Shown here one piece after another: positions 7,044-14,499 of a DNA stretch of 17,036 nucleotides. How positions within the stretch are numbered: position 1 is the stretch's first letter; each line of letters starts with the position of its first letter. The stretch comes from Chitinophaga pinensis. Its GTDB lineage: Bacteria; Bacteroidota; Bacteroidia; Chitinophagales; Chitinophagaceae. Position numbers and translations under genes: made by a program. The stretch is taken from the NCBI GenBank assembly GCA_945866165.1, contig CAMBGO010000027.1:1-17036 (forward strand), given 5' to 3'. The notes beneath the pieces are model-generated. The model had not been told where the DNA came from. It saw only the letters and a list, made by a program, of their open reading frames with translations, and searched no databases.

Positions 7044-7858
7044 AAATCTTTTCTTTCATCATATTCCTGATATTTTTATTTCCGTTTCAAAATACGGGAC
7101 AGATAACATTAACTGGTTTGCCAATCAAAAAAATTGAGGGGCTTTTTACTTCCTTTCATGTAGATGAGTTGGGAAATTTATTTGCCATCACAAGTACTGG
7201 ACAATTAAAAAAATATAATAATTCACTTGATTCCCTGGGTGTCTTCAATGAACTTCGTCGTTATGGTGCTGTGCATTCAATTTCTGCAGGAAATCCATTA
7301 AGGACAACCATGTATTTCAAAGGGTATAAAATTATCCTTGTGCTTGATCGATTGATGCAAATCATTAATAAAGTCGACTTGCGAAAAAATCAATTGCTTC
7401 AGGTAAATGCAGTGTGTCAAAGCTATGACAACCACATCTGGATATTTGATGAGCAAGATAATAAGATAAAAAAAATAGACTTAGATGGATCCATTCTCTT
7501 TGAGTCTTCAGATCTGCGGCTTGTTTTTTCTGAGGCAATCCAACCTTCTGTTATCTTTGAATGCAATGGAATGCTGTATCTATATGATTCTATTAGAGGG
7601 ATGTATGGATTTGACTATTATGGTGCATTTAAAAGTAAGGTAGCATTATTAGGATGGCAGGATATACACGTTGTTGGCAATACCATCGTTGGATTAAAGG
7701 AAGGTAAGCTAATGGCCTATGGCCTTACTCCTCCAGCCATTAAGGAATTTATACTTTCTGAAAATCTTATCAAATACAAACAATTACATGTTGATTCTGA
7801 CAAGGGTTTTGGTTTAACCGATACAGGTATCGATGTATTTAAGTTGAATTATAAATAA
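7040..7858 (+). CDS. Secreted protein of unknown function, beta-propeller-like
   Basis: I do not recognise a named family. The 272 residues begin with a typical signal peptide (about 1-20: K3, then a long hydrophobic core ending near NTGQ), so the product is exported to the periplasm. There is no lipobox cysteine. The mature part is built of repeated short hydrophobic beta-strand-like segments with turns such as DELGN, DEQDN, DLDGS and KKYNNSLDSLG, which suggests a small propeller or NHL-like fold. No enzyme motif was seen. Its ATG overlaps the stop of lpxH (ATGA at 7040-7043), so translation is probably coupled to lpxH, and mscS follows after 10 bases. The link with lipid A synthesis suggests an envelope role, but that is inference from position only. 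Confidence 0.75.
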   Translation: MKIFSFIIFLIFLFPFQNTGQITLTGLPIKKIEGLFTSFHVDELGNLFAITSTGQLKKYNNSLDSLGVFNELRRYGAVHSISAGNPLRTTMYFKGYKIILVLDRLMQIINKVDLRKNQLLQVNAVCQSYDNHIWIFDEQDNKIKKIDLDGSILFESSDLRLVFSEAIQPSVIFECNGMLYLYDSIRGMYGFDYYGAFKSKVALLGWQDIHVVGNTIVGLKEGKLMAYGLTPPAIKEFILSENLIKYKQLHVDSDKGFGLTDTGIDVFKLNYK

Positions 7859-7868
7859 TTATTATTAT

Positions 7869-8957
7869 ATGAGAAACTGGGTAGAAAAAATCATTTTCGA
7901 AAATCCAATATCTGACTATCTCATTGTGGTTTCTGTGTTGTTTTTGATGTTGATGTTACGTAAGGTTGCTACAAGAAAATTAGTGGGTTTTGTTTTCTAT
8001 CTTTTTAGTAAAAAAGGAAAAAAAACGAGTGAAAAAGAATTTCTGGAACTAGTTCTCCGCCCTCTTGAAAACTTTGTAATTACCCTTACCGCCTACTTAG
8101 CTATTGGATCACTGGTGTTTCCCAAAGTACTAAAGTTTAAAATTGGAAAATTGCAGTCCCTTGATTTACTAGAAGCAATTGGAACAATGGCGTTGATTTA
8201 TTTTTTCTTTCAAACACTATTGAGAATTATTGATTACCTGTCTATTGTAATGGAAAAAAAAGCAAATGAAACGGCTGATTTTTCAGACAATCAACTGGTT
8301 ATTTTTTTCAGGGAATTTTTAAAAGTAGTGGTAATCATTCTATGTATATTGGTTATTATCCGATTTGTTTTTAATAAGGATATAACCAAAATTTTAGCTG
8401 GTTTGAGCCTTGCTGGTGCTGCCATTGCCTTGGCTGCAAAGGAAAGCCTGGAAAACCTCATTGCTTCCTTTATCATTTTTTTCGACAAGCCTTTTACGGT
8501 AGGAGACCTTTTGAAGGTTCATCAGATAAATGGCACAGTTGAAAAAATAGGACTTCGTAGCACCAGGATCAGGACATTGGAAAAAACCTATGTTACCATT
8601 CCAAATAAGCAAATGGTAGATAGCATAGTTGATAATCTTACACTTAGAAATAAAAGAAGGGGCGAGTTGATATTAAAGATTGATCTGAAAACCACCGCAG
8701 CCATCATTAAAAATTTTATTGATGAGGTAGATCAGAAAGTGAGGACATTAAATACACAAGACGTTACTGTCACAATGAGTGATATTCAATATGATGCCTA
8801 TGTGATTGGGATTGAATACTTTACTGAAGTGTTAAGCATTGCTGATTTCGCTAGAAAAAAACAGGAAGTTAATTTGGTAATACTGGAATTACTTGATGCG
8901 AAAGGCTTGAAATTATCAGGTCAAGAGAAAGTATTTATAGCCAGGGAAAGTAGCTAA
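7869..8957 (+). CDS. MscS family small-conductance mechanosensitive channel
   Basis: MscS channels open when the inner membrane is stretched and release solutes after an osmotic down-shock. The protein has 362 residues with probable membrane helices at about 16-33, 64-84, 102-122 and 147-168, and the pore-lining helix at about 174-205. That helix has the small-residue pattern ILAGLSLAGAAIALAAKESL followed by ENLIASF typical of MscS. The beta domain follows: DKPFTVGDLLKV (206-217), GTVEKIGLRSTRIRT (222-236) and VTIPNKQM (242-249). The C-terminal cytoplasmic part (about 265-362) completes the vestibule. It is a mid-length MscS with extra N-terminal helices compared with the 286-residue E. coli protein. 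It closes the + strand run; its stop overlaps the stop of the convergent merR-type gene. Confidence 0.92.
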   Translation: MRNWVEKIIFENPISDYLIVVSVLFLMLMLRKVATRKLVGFVFYLFSKKGKKTSEKEFLELVLRPLENFVITLTAYLAIGSLVFPKVLKFKIGKLQSLDLLEAIGTMALIYFFFQTLLRIIDYLSIVMEKKANETADFSDNQLVIFFREFLKVVVIILCILVIIRFVFNKDITKILAGLSLAGAAIALAAKESLENLIASFIIFFDKPFTVGDLLKVHQINGTVEKIGLRSTRIRTLEKTYVTIPNKQMVDSIVDNLTLRNKRRGELILKIDLKTTAAIIKNFIDEVDQKVRTLNTQDVTVTMSDIQYDAYVIGIEYFTEVLSIADFARKKQEVNLVILELLDAKGLKLSGQEKVFIARESS

Positions 8958-8987
8958 TTGGAAAGTCCGGCCTTGAATTCAATTAGC
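8953..8987. terminator. 8-bp inverted repeat across the shared stop codons of mscS and the MerR gene
   Basis: GCTAATTG (8953-8960) and CAATTAGC (8980-8987) are perfect inverted copies separated by 19 bases; the spacer can add AAG/CTT pairing. On the + strand a T-rich tract follows, with the T run starting about 10 bases after the right arm. Both stop codons lie in the left arm. A hairpin terminator for mscS is plausible, but the loop is long and the T tract is not adjacent, so this is tentative. Confidence 0.4.
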
Positions 8988-9520
8988 ATTTGCTTTAGTT
9001 TTTTTAGACTTTCAATTGCTTGGTATTTTTCAGCAGCAAGCTGATCGTTTTTTATAAATGAATTAGCCCCTTCAATCGTGTACTTTTTTTCTTTTAATAA
9101 AAAATATATAAGCTTGAGGTTTTTGACGTCTTCTGGTCTAAAAAGGCGATCGCCTTTGCGGTTTTTTCGAGGCTTGATAAAATCAAATTCTTTTTCCCAG
9201 AATCGCAGCAAGGAAATATTGACATTCAACATATTTGCGACTTCGCTGATTGGGTAGTATTGTTTGCTAAATAAAACATCATCTTCAGGGATCGTGATGT
9301 TATTATAGTCGTGATTTACTTTTTGTTTCACCTGCCTCTTTTCCTTTACCTCTACTACATTATTGATCGTATTTTTTTCAGGACTATCCGGAACTATGTG
9401 TTGTGCTTCTGTGATGATTATTTTGGGAGGAACAATTTTATACTTACCCTTTGGCTTTTCAGACGCACGTTCAGGGCGGCTGGAAGGAGTATCACCGAAA
9501 AGGTCAAGTTGTTCAAGCAT
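8954..9520 (-). CDS. MerR-type HTH transcriptional regulator
   Basis: The 188-residue protein carries a MerR winged helix-turn-helix at about 88-152: YYPISEVANMLNVNISLLRFW, KEF, then KNRKGDRLFRPEDV and a following helix. The signature RFWEKEF is common in the Bacteroidota branch whose genes sit next to an M23 peptidase and alaS. The first about 85 residues are polar, proline- and lysine-rich and probably disordered, apart from the opening MLEQLDLFGD. The C-terminus (about 163-184) is a short amphipathic helix, probably the dimerisation coiled coil; there is no cysteine-containing effector domain like that of metal-sensing MerR. It lies downstream of the M23 gene on the same strand after 62 bases, so they are probably co-transcribed. 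Target genes are not known from the sequence. Confidence 0.9.
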   Translation of the reverse strand: MLEQLDLFGDTPSSRPERASEKPKGKYKIVPPKIIITEAQHIVPDSPEKNTINNVVEVKEKRQVKQKVNHDYNNITIPEDDVLFSKQYYPISEVANMLNVNISLLRFWEKEFDFIKPRKNRKGDRLFRPEDVKNLKLIYFLLKEKKYTIEGANSFIKNDQLAAEKYQAIESLKKLKQMLIEFKAGLSN

Positions 9521-9581
9521 TCTTCAAATTTAGAAACAAATCATTTTTTGTTTCAATGTATTTATGCACAAAACCAATAGT

Positions 9582-9599
9582 ATCAATCAAAAGATTGAT
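9582..9599 (-). repeat. Inverted repeat at the end of the M23 gene
   Basis: ATCAATC (9582-9588) and GATTGAT (9593-9599) form a perfect 7-bp stem with a four-base loop, overlapping the last codons and stop of the M23 gene on the minus strand. The stem is AT-rich and no T run follows in the minus direction, so it is not a convincing terminator. It may be an mRNA-stabilising or attenuating hairpin between the M23 and MerR genes, or chance. Confidence 0.35.
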
Positions 9600-10554
9600 T
9601 CCTGGCTGAAGCAATTTTAAGAATTTGTTGGTACTGTTCAGGGGTTAGGTCGTTGTAGAAAAAGTAAATTGGATCTAGGTGTTTCTTGCCCTTCATTACC
9701 TCGTAGTGCAAATGTGATCCAGTTGATTTACCGCTATTGCCAACATATCCTATCACTTCACCACGTTTTACAGATTGCCCAGACCTTACTTTTATCCTAT
9801 ACATATGACCATAAAGCGTACTATATTGGTAGCCGTGGTTTATTACTACATGGTTCCCATATCCATTTCCAAGATTGCCTGCAATGCGAACAACACCTTG
9901 AGCTGTTGCATAAATTGGAGTGCCTTGGGGTGCTGAAAAGTCAAGCCCTGTATGAAACTTAACCGTTTTATATATAGGATCAATTCTATAGCTGAAACCA
10001 GAAGAAAGCCTGTTTAAATCTTTATTGCTGATTGGTTGAATGGCAGGCGTACTTGCAAGCAGTTTTTCTTTATTTCGAACCATGCCTTCAATTTCCTTAT
10101 AGGAATTCTCCTGGTTAATTACCCTGTTATACAATGTATTTAATGTTTTGAATAATTCACTAGTAAGTTCTGATTGGTCCATTCCAGCAACGAGTTGCAT
10201 TTCCTTTCTTTTTTCCAGTTGCTTTGCTCTTGCGCTGTCTGGAATCGGTTCGGCTTCAAAGATTGATCTATAGACATCATTATCCCTTTTTTCTAGCTGT
10301 TTCAACCGATCACTTATGTCCAACACTTGGTCGGCATACACTTTATTTAATTCTTGTGTTCTTTCCAATTGGATTCGAAGTAATTTTTCCTTTGGAGAAT
10401 CCAAAAACCTGAATGCAATCGCAACAATAATAAGGGCAGTAACAATGGCAGCTGACAAAAATCCTAGGATTCGCAATAAGGTCTCCCTGAGCGGCACCAC
10501 CTGCTTTTCATATCGCAAGGTGTTCGTATTATAGAAGTACCTTATTTTTTTCAT
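9583..10554 (-). CDS. Membrane-anchored M23 family (LytM-type) peptidoglycan endopeptidase
   Basis: The 323-residue protein is anchored by one helix (about 27-49) after a basic, tyrosine-containing cytoplasmic N-terminus, placing the rest in the periplasm. A coiled-coil-like region follows (about 53-95 and 108-165, rich in K/E/L/R), then the LytM domain (about 186-297). All M23 active-site residues are seen: H201 and D205 (HTGLD), H250 (YGH), H281 and H283 (HLH). In LytM enzymes the first His, the Asp and the last His bind zinc and the other two act in catalysis, so this copy should be active and cut peptide cross-links. The coiled coil resembles proteins that guide septal or side-wall hydrolysis. 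It is divergent from alaS and upstream of the MerR gene. The start ATG at 10554 directly precedes the conserved KKIRYFYNTNTLRYE stretch seen in this group. Confidence 0.92.
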   Translation of the reverse strand: MKKIRYFYNTNTLRYEKQVVPLRETLLRILGFLSAAIVTALIIVAIAFRFLDSPKEKLLRIQLERTQELNKVYADQVLDISDRLKQLEKRDNDVYRSIFEAEPIPDSARAKQLEKRKEMQLVAGMDQSELTSELFKTLNTLYNRVINQENSYKEIEGMVRNKEKLLASTPAIQPISNKDLNRLSSGFSYRIDPIYKTVKFHTGLDFSAPQGTPIYATAQGVVRIAGNLGNGYGNHVVINHGYQYSTLYGHMYRIKVRSGQSVKRGEVIGYVGNSGKSTGSHLHYEVMKGKKHLDPIYFFYNDLTPEQYQQILKIASARNQSFD

Positions 10555-10573
10555 TTAAAATGGATACGGTTCA

Positions 10574-10601
10574 TTTGCATCGATAGGTAACATCTTGCAA
10601 A
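10574..10601. promoter_or_regulatory. Inverted TTTGCA/TGCAAA pair in the M23/alaS divergent region
   Basis: TTTGCA (10574-10579) and TGCAAA (10596-10601) are inverted copies whose starts are 22 bases apart, two helical turns. The right arm includes a TTGCAA core at 10595-10600. It sits between the divergent M23 and alaS genes and just upstream of the -7 box at 10607. It may be an operator, or the TTTG parts may simply be promoter -33 elements. No experiment or known regulator supports it. Confidence 0.3.
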
Positions 10602-10606
10602 AGACG

Positions 10607-10614
10607 TATTTTTG
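10607..10614 (+). promoter_or_regulatory. Candidate -7 promoter box for alaS
   Basis: TATTTTTG matches the Bacteroidota -7 consensus TAnnTTTG exactly and lies 65 bases upstream of the alaS ATG, facing it. TTG/TTTG elements are present at 10574-10577 (29-base spacer) and 10595-10597 (9-base spacer), neither at the usual spacing of about 20. It is the best promoter-like match in this 125-base intergenic region. Confidence 0.4.
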
Positions 10615-10679
10615 TCGTGTTAGTAGTGGACGAATATAATCCATTGGTCCTAAAAAAATTGGTTTAAAAGCAGTTAGAA

Positions 10680-13340
10680 ATGACGTCAACAGAGATTCGG
10701 AATAAATTTTTGCAATTCTTTAAGGAAAAAGGGCACCAAATTGTGCCATCAGCACCTATTGTGCTGAAGGATGATCCTACACTTTTGTTCACCAACGCCG
10801 GAATGAACCAGTTCAAGGACTATTTTTTAGCCAACAAACAACCGCCTTATAAGAGGGTGGTTGATACCCAGAAATGCCTTAGGGTTAGTGGTAAGCATAA
10901 TGATCTTGAAGAAGTAGGTGTTGATACCTATCACCACACTATGTTTGAAATGCTTGGAAACTGGAGCTTTGGTGATTATTTTAAAGAGGAGGCCTTAACG
11001 TGGAGCTGGGAGCTGTTAACTGAAGTTTATAATATTCCCAAAGACCGTCTTTACGTATCAGTTTTTGCTGGAGATGAAAAAGAAAACCTACCTGCTTCAA
11101 CCGTGGCATTGCGTGTATGGAAAACATTGGTATCCGAGGAAAATATTGTTTTTGGAAATAAAAAAGATAATTTCTGGGAGATGGGGGAGACAGGACCCTG
11201 TGGACCTTGTAGTGAAATTCACGTTGATTGCAGAACTGAAGAGGAAAGAAAAAAAACACCTGGCCACTTACTAGTCAACAAGGATCACCCGCAGGTGATT
11301 GAAATCTGGAACAATGTTTTCATGCAGTATAACAGGCTAAAGGATGGAACACTTGAGACGCTTTCTTCAACACATGTCGATACTGGTATGGGTTTGGAGC
11401 GCTTGGTACGTGTAATACAAGGAAAGAAATCTAATTACGATACAGATATTTTCTCAGGAACAATTCAAGAAACAGAAAAAATTAGTAATAAGAAATATAC
11501 AGCAGGCGATTCAAAGCAAGACATTGCTTTTAGGGTGCTTGCTGATCATATTCGTGCCATTGCATTTACTATTTCCGATGGGCAGCTTCCTTCCAATACC
11601 GGTGCTGGTTATGTAATACGTAGAATTCTTCGAAGAGCCGTCAGATATTATTATTCATATCTTGATGTAAAGGAGCCTATTTTATATCTTTTGTTACCAG
11701 GACTTGCCAATCAGTTTAAAGATGTGTTTTCTGAATTGCTTGCGCAATTAAGTTTTGTATCAAAAGTTGTTAAAGAAGAAGAAGAATCATTTTTGCGCAC
11801 CTTGGGGAAGGGACTTAAAAAAATAGATGATATCATAGCTGCATCAAAATCTTCTGGAGTCATTGCCGGAGCTGCTGCATTTGAATTGTATGATACCTAT
11901 GGATTTCCTGTTGACCTTACAAAATTGATTTCAAGTGAAAATGGAATTACAGTTGATGAAGAAGGCTTTGAGCGCGAAATGCAAACACAAAAAAACCGGA
12001 GTAGGGCTGCCACAGCATCGGATGTTGATGATTGGATTGAAGTAGGGAAACAAGCGAAAAGTAAAGAGAGTAACCTTGATAAAGGCAAGTTAGTTGCCTC
12101 AAGTGTATTCTTAGGTTACGATACACTTGAATCCGATTCAACCTTGTTGCGTTATAGAAAAGTTACTTCTAAGTCTGAAGTAATGTATCAATTGGTACTT
12201 GACAAAACTCCTTTTTATGCCGAAAGTGGTGGACAGGTTGGAGACACAGGCATTTTCACTATTGGAGGAGAAGACATCAAAGTTGTTAGCACCAAAAAAG
12301 AGAATGACCTCATTGTACATGCAGTGCTTAACATACCCGAAAAAATCACCTCAAAAGTTAGGGCCAGGGTTGAAGTTGATAGAAGAAAGCAGATAACTCT
12401 ACATCATACTGGTACCCACCTTTTACATGCGGCATTGAGGTTTGTTCTTGGTGACCATGTTGCCCAGAAAGGTTCTCTTGTTAATGAAAATGGTTTGCGA
12501 TTTGATTTTTCTCATTTTGCAAAAATGACTGAAGAAGAGTTGGAAAGTGTAAGTGACCTGATTAACCGAAAGATTAGGGAAAACATTCCAGTCGTTATTA
12601 AAGAGATGCACAAGGATGAGGCAATCAAGCTCGGAGCCATGGCTTTGTTCGGTGAAAAATATGGTGAAATGGTCCGGGTTGTAATTATTGACCCATCCTA
12701 TTCAATTGAGCTATGTGGTGGAACCCATGTTGCTAGCACTGCTGAGTTAGGGCATTGCATCATTACTGGAGAATCTAGTGTAGCGTCCGGCGTTAGACGC
12801 ATTGAAGCATTATGTGGATACGCTGCCGATAAAAAAAATGCAGCCGACAAGGATTTGATAAAGCAAGTTCATGAAATATTGAAAAATCCACGTGATATTA
12901 TCAAAGCCATTGAACACACTGTTGATGAAAATTCAAACCTGCGGAGAAAACTTGAACAAACCGAACATAAACTTTCTGTTTACATGCAAAAGGAACTTAT
13001 TGCTGGAGCGGAACAGATTAAGGGAATCAACTTCATTGGCGAAGTTGTAATGCTTTCTTCATCCGATCTACTGAAAAAAACATGCAATGAGTTACGAAAT
13101 GCTTTTGCCAATACCATTGTAGTATTGGGTGCAACTATTGACGGAAAGGCTTCAATCGCGTTGGGATTGTCTGATAAACTTTCTTTAGATATGGATCTTG
13201 ATGCAGTTGGCATGATCAAAACCCATGTGGCACCCTTAATCAAAGGTGGCGGTGGCGGACAGAAAGTATTGGCCACAGCTGGCGGACAATTACCTGAGGG
13301 TTTGAAGGATGCAATACAGGCGATTAAGAAGTCAATTTAA
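10680..13340 (+). CDS. alaS: Alanine--tRNA ligase
   Basis: AlaRS charges tRNA-Ala with alanine in the cytoplasm and removes wrongly attached serine and glycine. The 886 residues are close to the usual 870-880 and show every domain in order: class II catalytic domain with FTNAGMNQFK, FEMLGNWSFGDYFK and GPCGPCSEIH; the helical tRNA-binding part with NTGAGYVIRRILRRAVR; the editing domain with HTGTH (H576, H580) and CGGTH (C679, H683), the four zinc ligands; and the C-terminal DHHA1/C-Ala region with a coiled coil (about 745-775) and the glycine-rich KGGGGGQKVLATAGG. No frameshift or missing key residue was found. It is transcribed alone from the divergent region shared with the M23 gene; no T-rich terminator is seen before the PDZ gene. 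Confidence 0.98.
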   Translation: MTSTEIRNKFLQFFKEKGHQIVPSAPIVLKDDPTLLFTNAGMNQFKDYFLANKQPPYKRVVDTQKCLRVSGKHNDLEEVGVDTYHHTMFEMLGNWSFGDYFKEEALTWSWELLTEVYNIPKDRLYVSVFAGDEKENLPASTVALRVWKTLVSEENIVFGNKKDNFWEMGETGPCGPCSEIHVDCRTEEERKKTPGHLLVNKDHPQVIEIWNNVFMQYNRLKDGTLETLSSTHVDTGMGLERLVRVIQGKKSNYDTDIFSGTIQETEKISNKKYTAGDSKQDIAFRVLADHIRAIAFTISDGQLPSNTGAGYVIRRILRRAVRYYYSYLDVKEPILYLLLPGLANQFKDVFSELLAQLSFVSKVVKEEEESFLRTLGKGLKKIDDIIAASKSSGVIAGAAAFELYDTYGFPVDLTKLISSENGITVDEEGFEREMQTQKNRSRAATASDVDDWIEVGKQAKSKESNLDKGKLVASSVFLGYDTLESDSTLLRYRKVTSKSEVMYQLVLDKTPFYAESGGQVGDTGIFTIGGEDIKVVSTKKENDLIVHAVLNIPEKITSKVRARVEVDRRKQITLHHTGTHLLHAALRFVLGDHVAQKGSLVNENGLRFDFSHFAKMTEEELESVSDLINRKIRENIPVVIKEMHKDEAIKLGAMALFGEKYGEMVRVVIIDPSYSIELCGGTHVASTAELGHCIITGESSVASGVRRIEALCGYAADKKNAADKDLIKQVHEILKNPRDIIKAIEHTVDENSNLRRKLEQTEHKLSVYMQKELIAGAEQIKGINFIGEVVMLSSSDLLKKTCNELRNAFANTIVVLGATIDGKASIALGLSDKLSLDMDLDAVGMIKTHVAPLIKGGGGGQKVLATAGGQLPEGLKDAIQAIKKSI

Positions 13341-13384
13341 TTTACCAGTCATCCTTTTTAACAATTTTTCTATTCTATGATTAG

Positions 13385-13406
13385 GCTGCAATGAATAGAT
13401 TGCAGC
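13385..13406. repeat. Perfect 8-bp hairpin between alaS and the PDZ protein gene
   Basis: GCTGCAAT (13385-13392) and ATTGCAGC (13399-13406) pair perfectly around a six-base loop, with a possible extra G-U pair outside. It lies 20 bases before the ATG at 13426 and 44 bases after the alaS stop. The sequence after the right arm is TCAATTAAAC, with no T run, so it does not look like an intrinsic terminator. It could be a 5' leader hairpin or an operator for the PDZ gene. Confidence 0.5.
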
Positions 13407-13425
13407 TCAATTAAACTTATTACAT

Positions 13426-14388
13426 ATGTATACCAGAAATCTTATTCTTTTGTTAGTCTGCATTATTTCATTTTTCGGTAGCAATGTAGCAGCACAGGAA
13501 AGTCAGCCGAATAAAAAACAAAAAAAAGAAATTATCATCCACAACGGTTCTGATTCAACTCAAAAAATGGTTGTAATTGTTAATGGTGATAAGGTCACTG
13601 TAAATGGCAAGGAATATAGCGGTGATGAAAAAAATGAATTCATTATCAAGAGAAGAAGAAATGGAATGATGCCTCCAGATGCCTTTATCATGGAGGATAA
13701 TTCTAATTTTTTTGAAATAGAAGATCATGATGTTATGGATAAGCCTAGTTTAGGCGTATTGGCTGGAAAAGATGAAAAAGGAGCCGTTATACTTGAAGTG
13801 CTTCCTGGATCTGCAGCAGAAAAAGCAGGTCTCAAGCAAAATGATTTGATTGTATCAATTTCTGGCAAAAAAATTGCTGGTCCTCAAGAACTTTCTGAAA
13901 CCATCAAGGCAACAAAGCCAAATGAAAAGGTTGATATTCAATATTTGCGTGATGGTAAAACTCAATCTACTTCTGCAACACTGGACGCCAGTAAATCAAT
14001 TTCAAAATCTATTTCCATTCAAAGACCAAGGGGCACAGACCGTAACATGTTTCTTGAAGATTTGATGGAGGGTGAAATGGGTAGAAATGGGTTGATGGGT
14101 AATTTTCCAAATCATCACCCAAAACTTGGCCTTGAAATTCAAGATACAGAGGACGATAAAGGAGTAAAAATAATAGATGTTGAAGTGGGTTCAAGTGCAG
14201 AAAAAAATGGATTGAAAACTGGAGATATCATTCTTTCAATTGATGAGCAAAAAATAGCGAATGTTGCGGATGCAAAAGCAGCAATTAGAAAAGAGAAGCA
14301 GAGCTTAAAGTTCAATATGATACGCGATGGCAAGCCTGTTCAGCTTGAAGTGAAATTGCCCAAAATCTTGAAAAAAGCTACATTATAA
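13426..14388 (+). CDS. Secreted protein with two PDZ domains and no protease domain
   Basis: The 320-residue protein starts with a Sec signal peptide (about 1-23, hydrophobic core LILLLVCIISFF, likely cut after VAA before QES). A charged, lysine- and asparagine-rich segment (about 25-105) follows. PDZ1 spans about 108-187 with the carboxylate-loop-like SLGVLAG and the GSAAEKAGLKQNDLIVSI stretch. PDZ2 spans about 234-311 with KLGLEIQD and GSSAEKNGLKTGDIILSI. These pairs match the DegP/HtrA type of PDZ, but there is no His-Asp-Ser trypsin-like domain, so it should be a periplasmic peptide- or protein-binding adaptor rather than a protease. Short N-terminal regions of this kind occur in other Bacteroidota PDZ proteins. 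Two terminator-like elements follow at 14390-14449. Partner unknown. Confidence 0.88.
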   Translation: MYTRNLILLLVCIISFFGSNVAAQESQPNKKQKKEIIIHNGSDSTQKMVVIVNGDKVTVNGKEYSGDEKNEFIIKRRRNGMMPPDAFIMEDNSNFFEIEDHDVMDKPSLGVLAGKDEKGAVILEVLPGSAAEKAGLKQNDLIVSISGKKIAGPQELSETIKATKPNEKVDIQYLRDGKTQSTSATLDASKSISKSISIQRPRGTDRNMFLEDLMEGEMGRNGLMGNFPNHHPKLGLEIQDTEDDKGVKIIDVEVGSSAEKNGLKTGDIILSIDEQKIANVADAKAAIRKEKQSLKFNMIRDGKPVQLEVKLPKILKKATL

Positions 14389-14389
14389 C

Positions 14390-14407
14390 TGGTTTAAACC
14401 ATTTTTT
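14390..14407 (+). terminator. Short palindrome plus T run after the PDZ gene
   Basis: TGGTTTAAACCA (14390-14401) is a perfect 12-base palindrome immediately followed by six T. Only a four-base stem with a TTAA loop can form, so it is a weak terminator; it begins one base after the stop codon. A stronger one follows at 14419-14449. Confidence 0.4.
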
Positions 14408-14418
14408 AATATTGAAAT

Positions 14419-14449
14419 AAAAGGCCGGTCATTAGATCCGGTCTTTTTT
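14419..14449 (+). terminator. Rho-independent terminator after the PDZ gene
   Basis: Left arm AAAAGGCCGG (14419-14428), loop of nine bases, right arm CCGGTCTTTT (14438-14447) with one G-U pair, then the T run to 14449. The GC core next to six T is the classic intrinsic terminator form, and the flanking A and T runs would let it act weakly on the other strand too. It separates the PDZ gene from gatB. Confidence 0.8.
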
Positions 14450-14474
14450 CATCCAGCTTTCCAATTACTTTGGG

Positions 14475-14491
14475 TAATTTGCAGCAAATTA
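14475..14491. promoter_or_regulatory. 7-bp inverted repeat just upstream of gatB
   Basis: TAATTTG and CAAATTA flank a CAG centre, giving a near-palindrome of 17 bases that ends eight bases before the gatB ATG at 14500. It may be an operator or part of the promoter region: TACTTTG lies directly upstream at 14466-14472, one base short of the -7 consensus. It is AT-rich, so chance is possible. Confidence 0.3.
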
Positions 14492-14499
14492 ATTGTAAA

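Noticed and set aside
12980..13276. Long open frames on the opposite strand inside alaS and ftsH.
   Set aside because: They lie within strongly conserved genes, have low-complexity or unlikely protein sequences, and show no family match; they are shadow frames.
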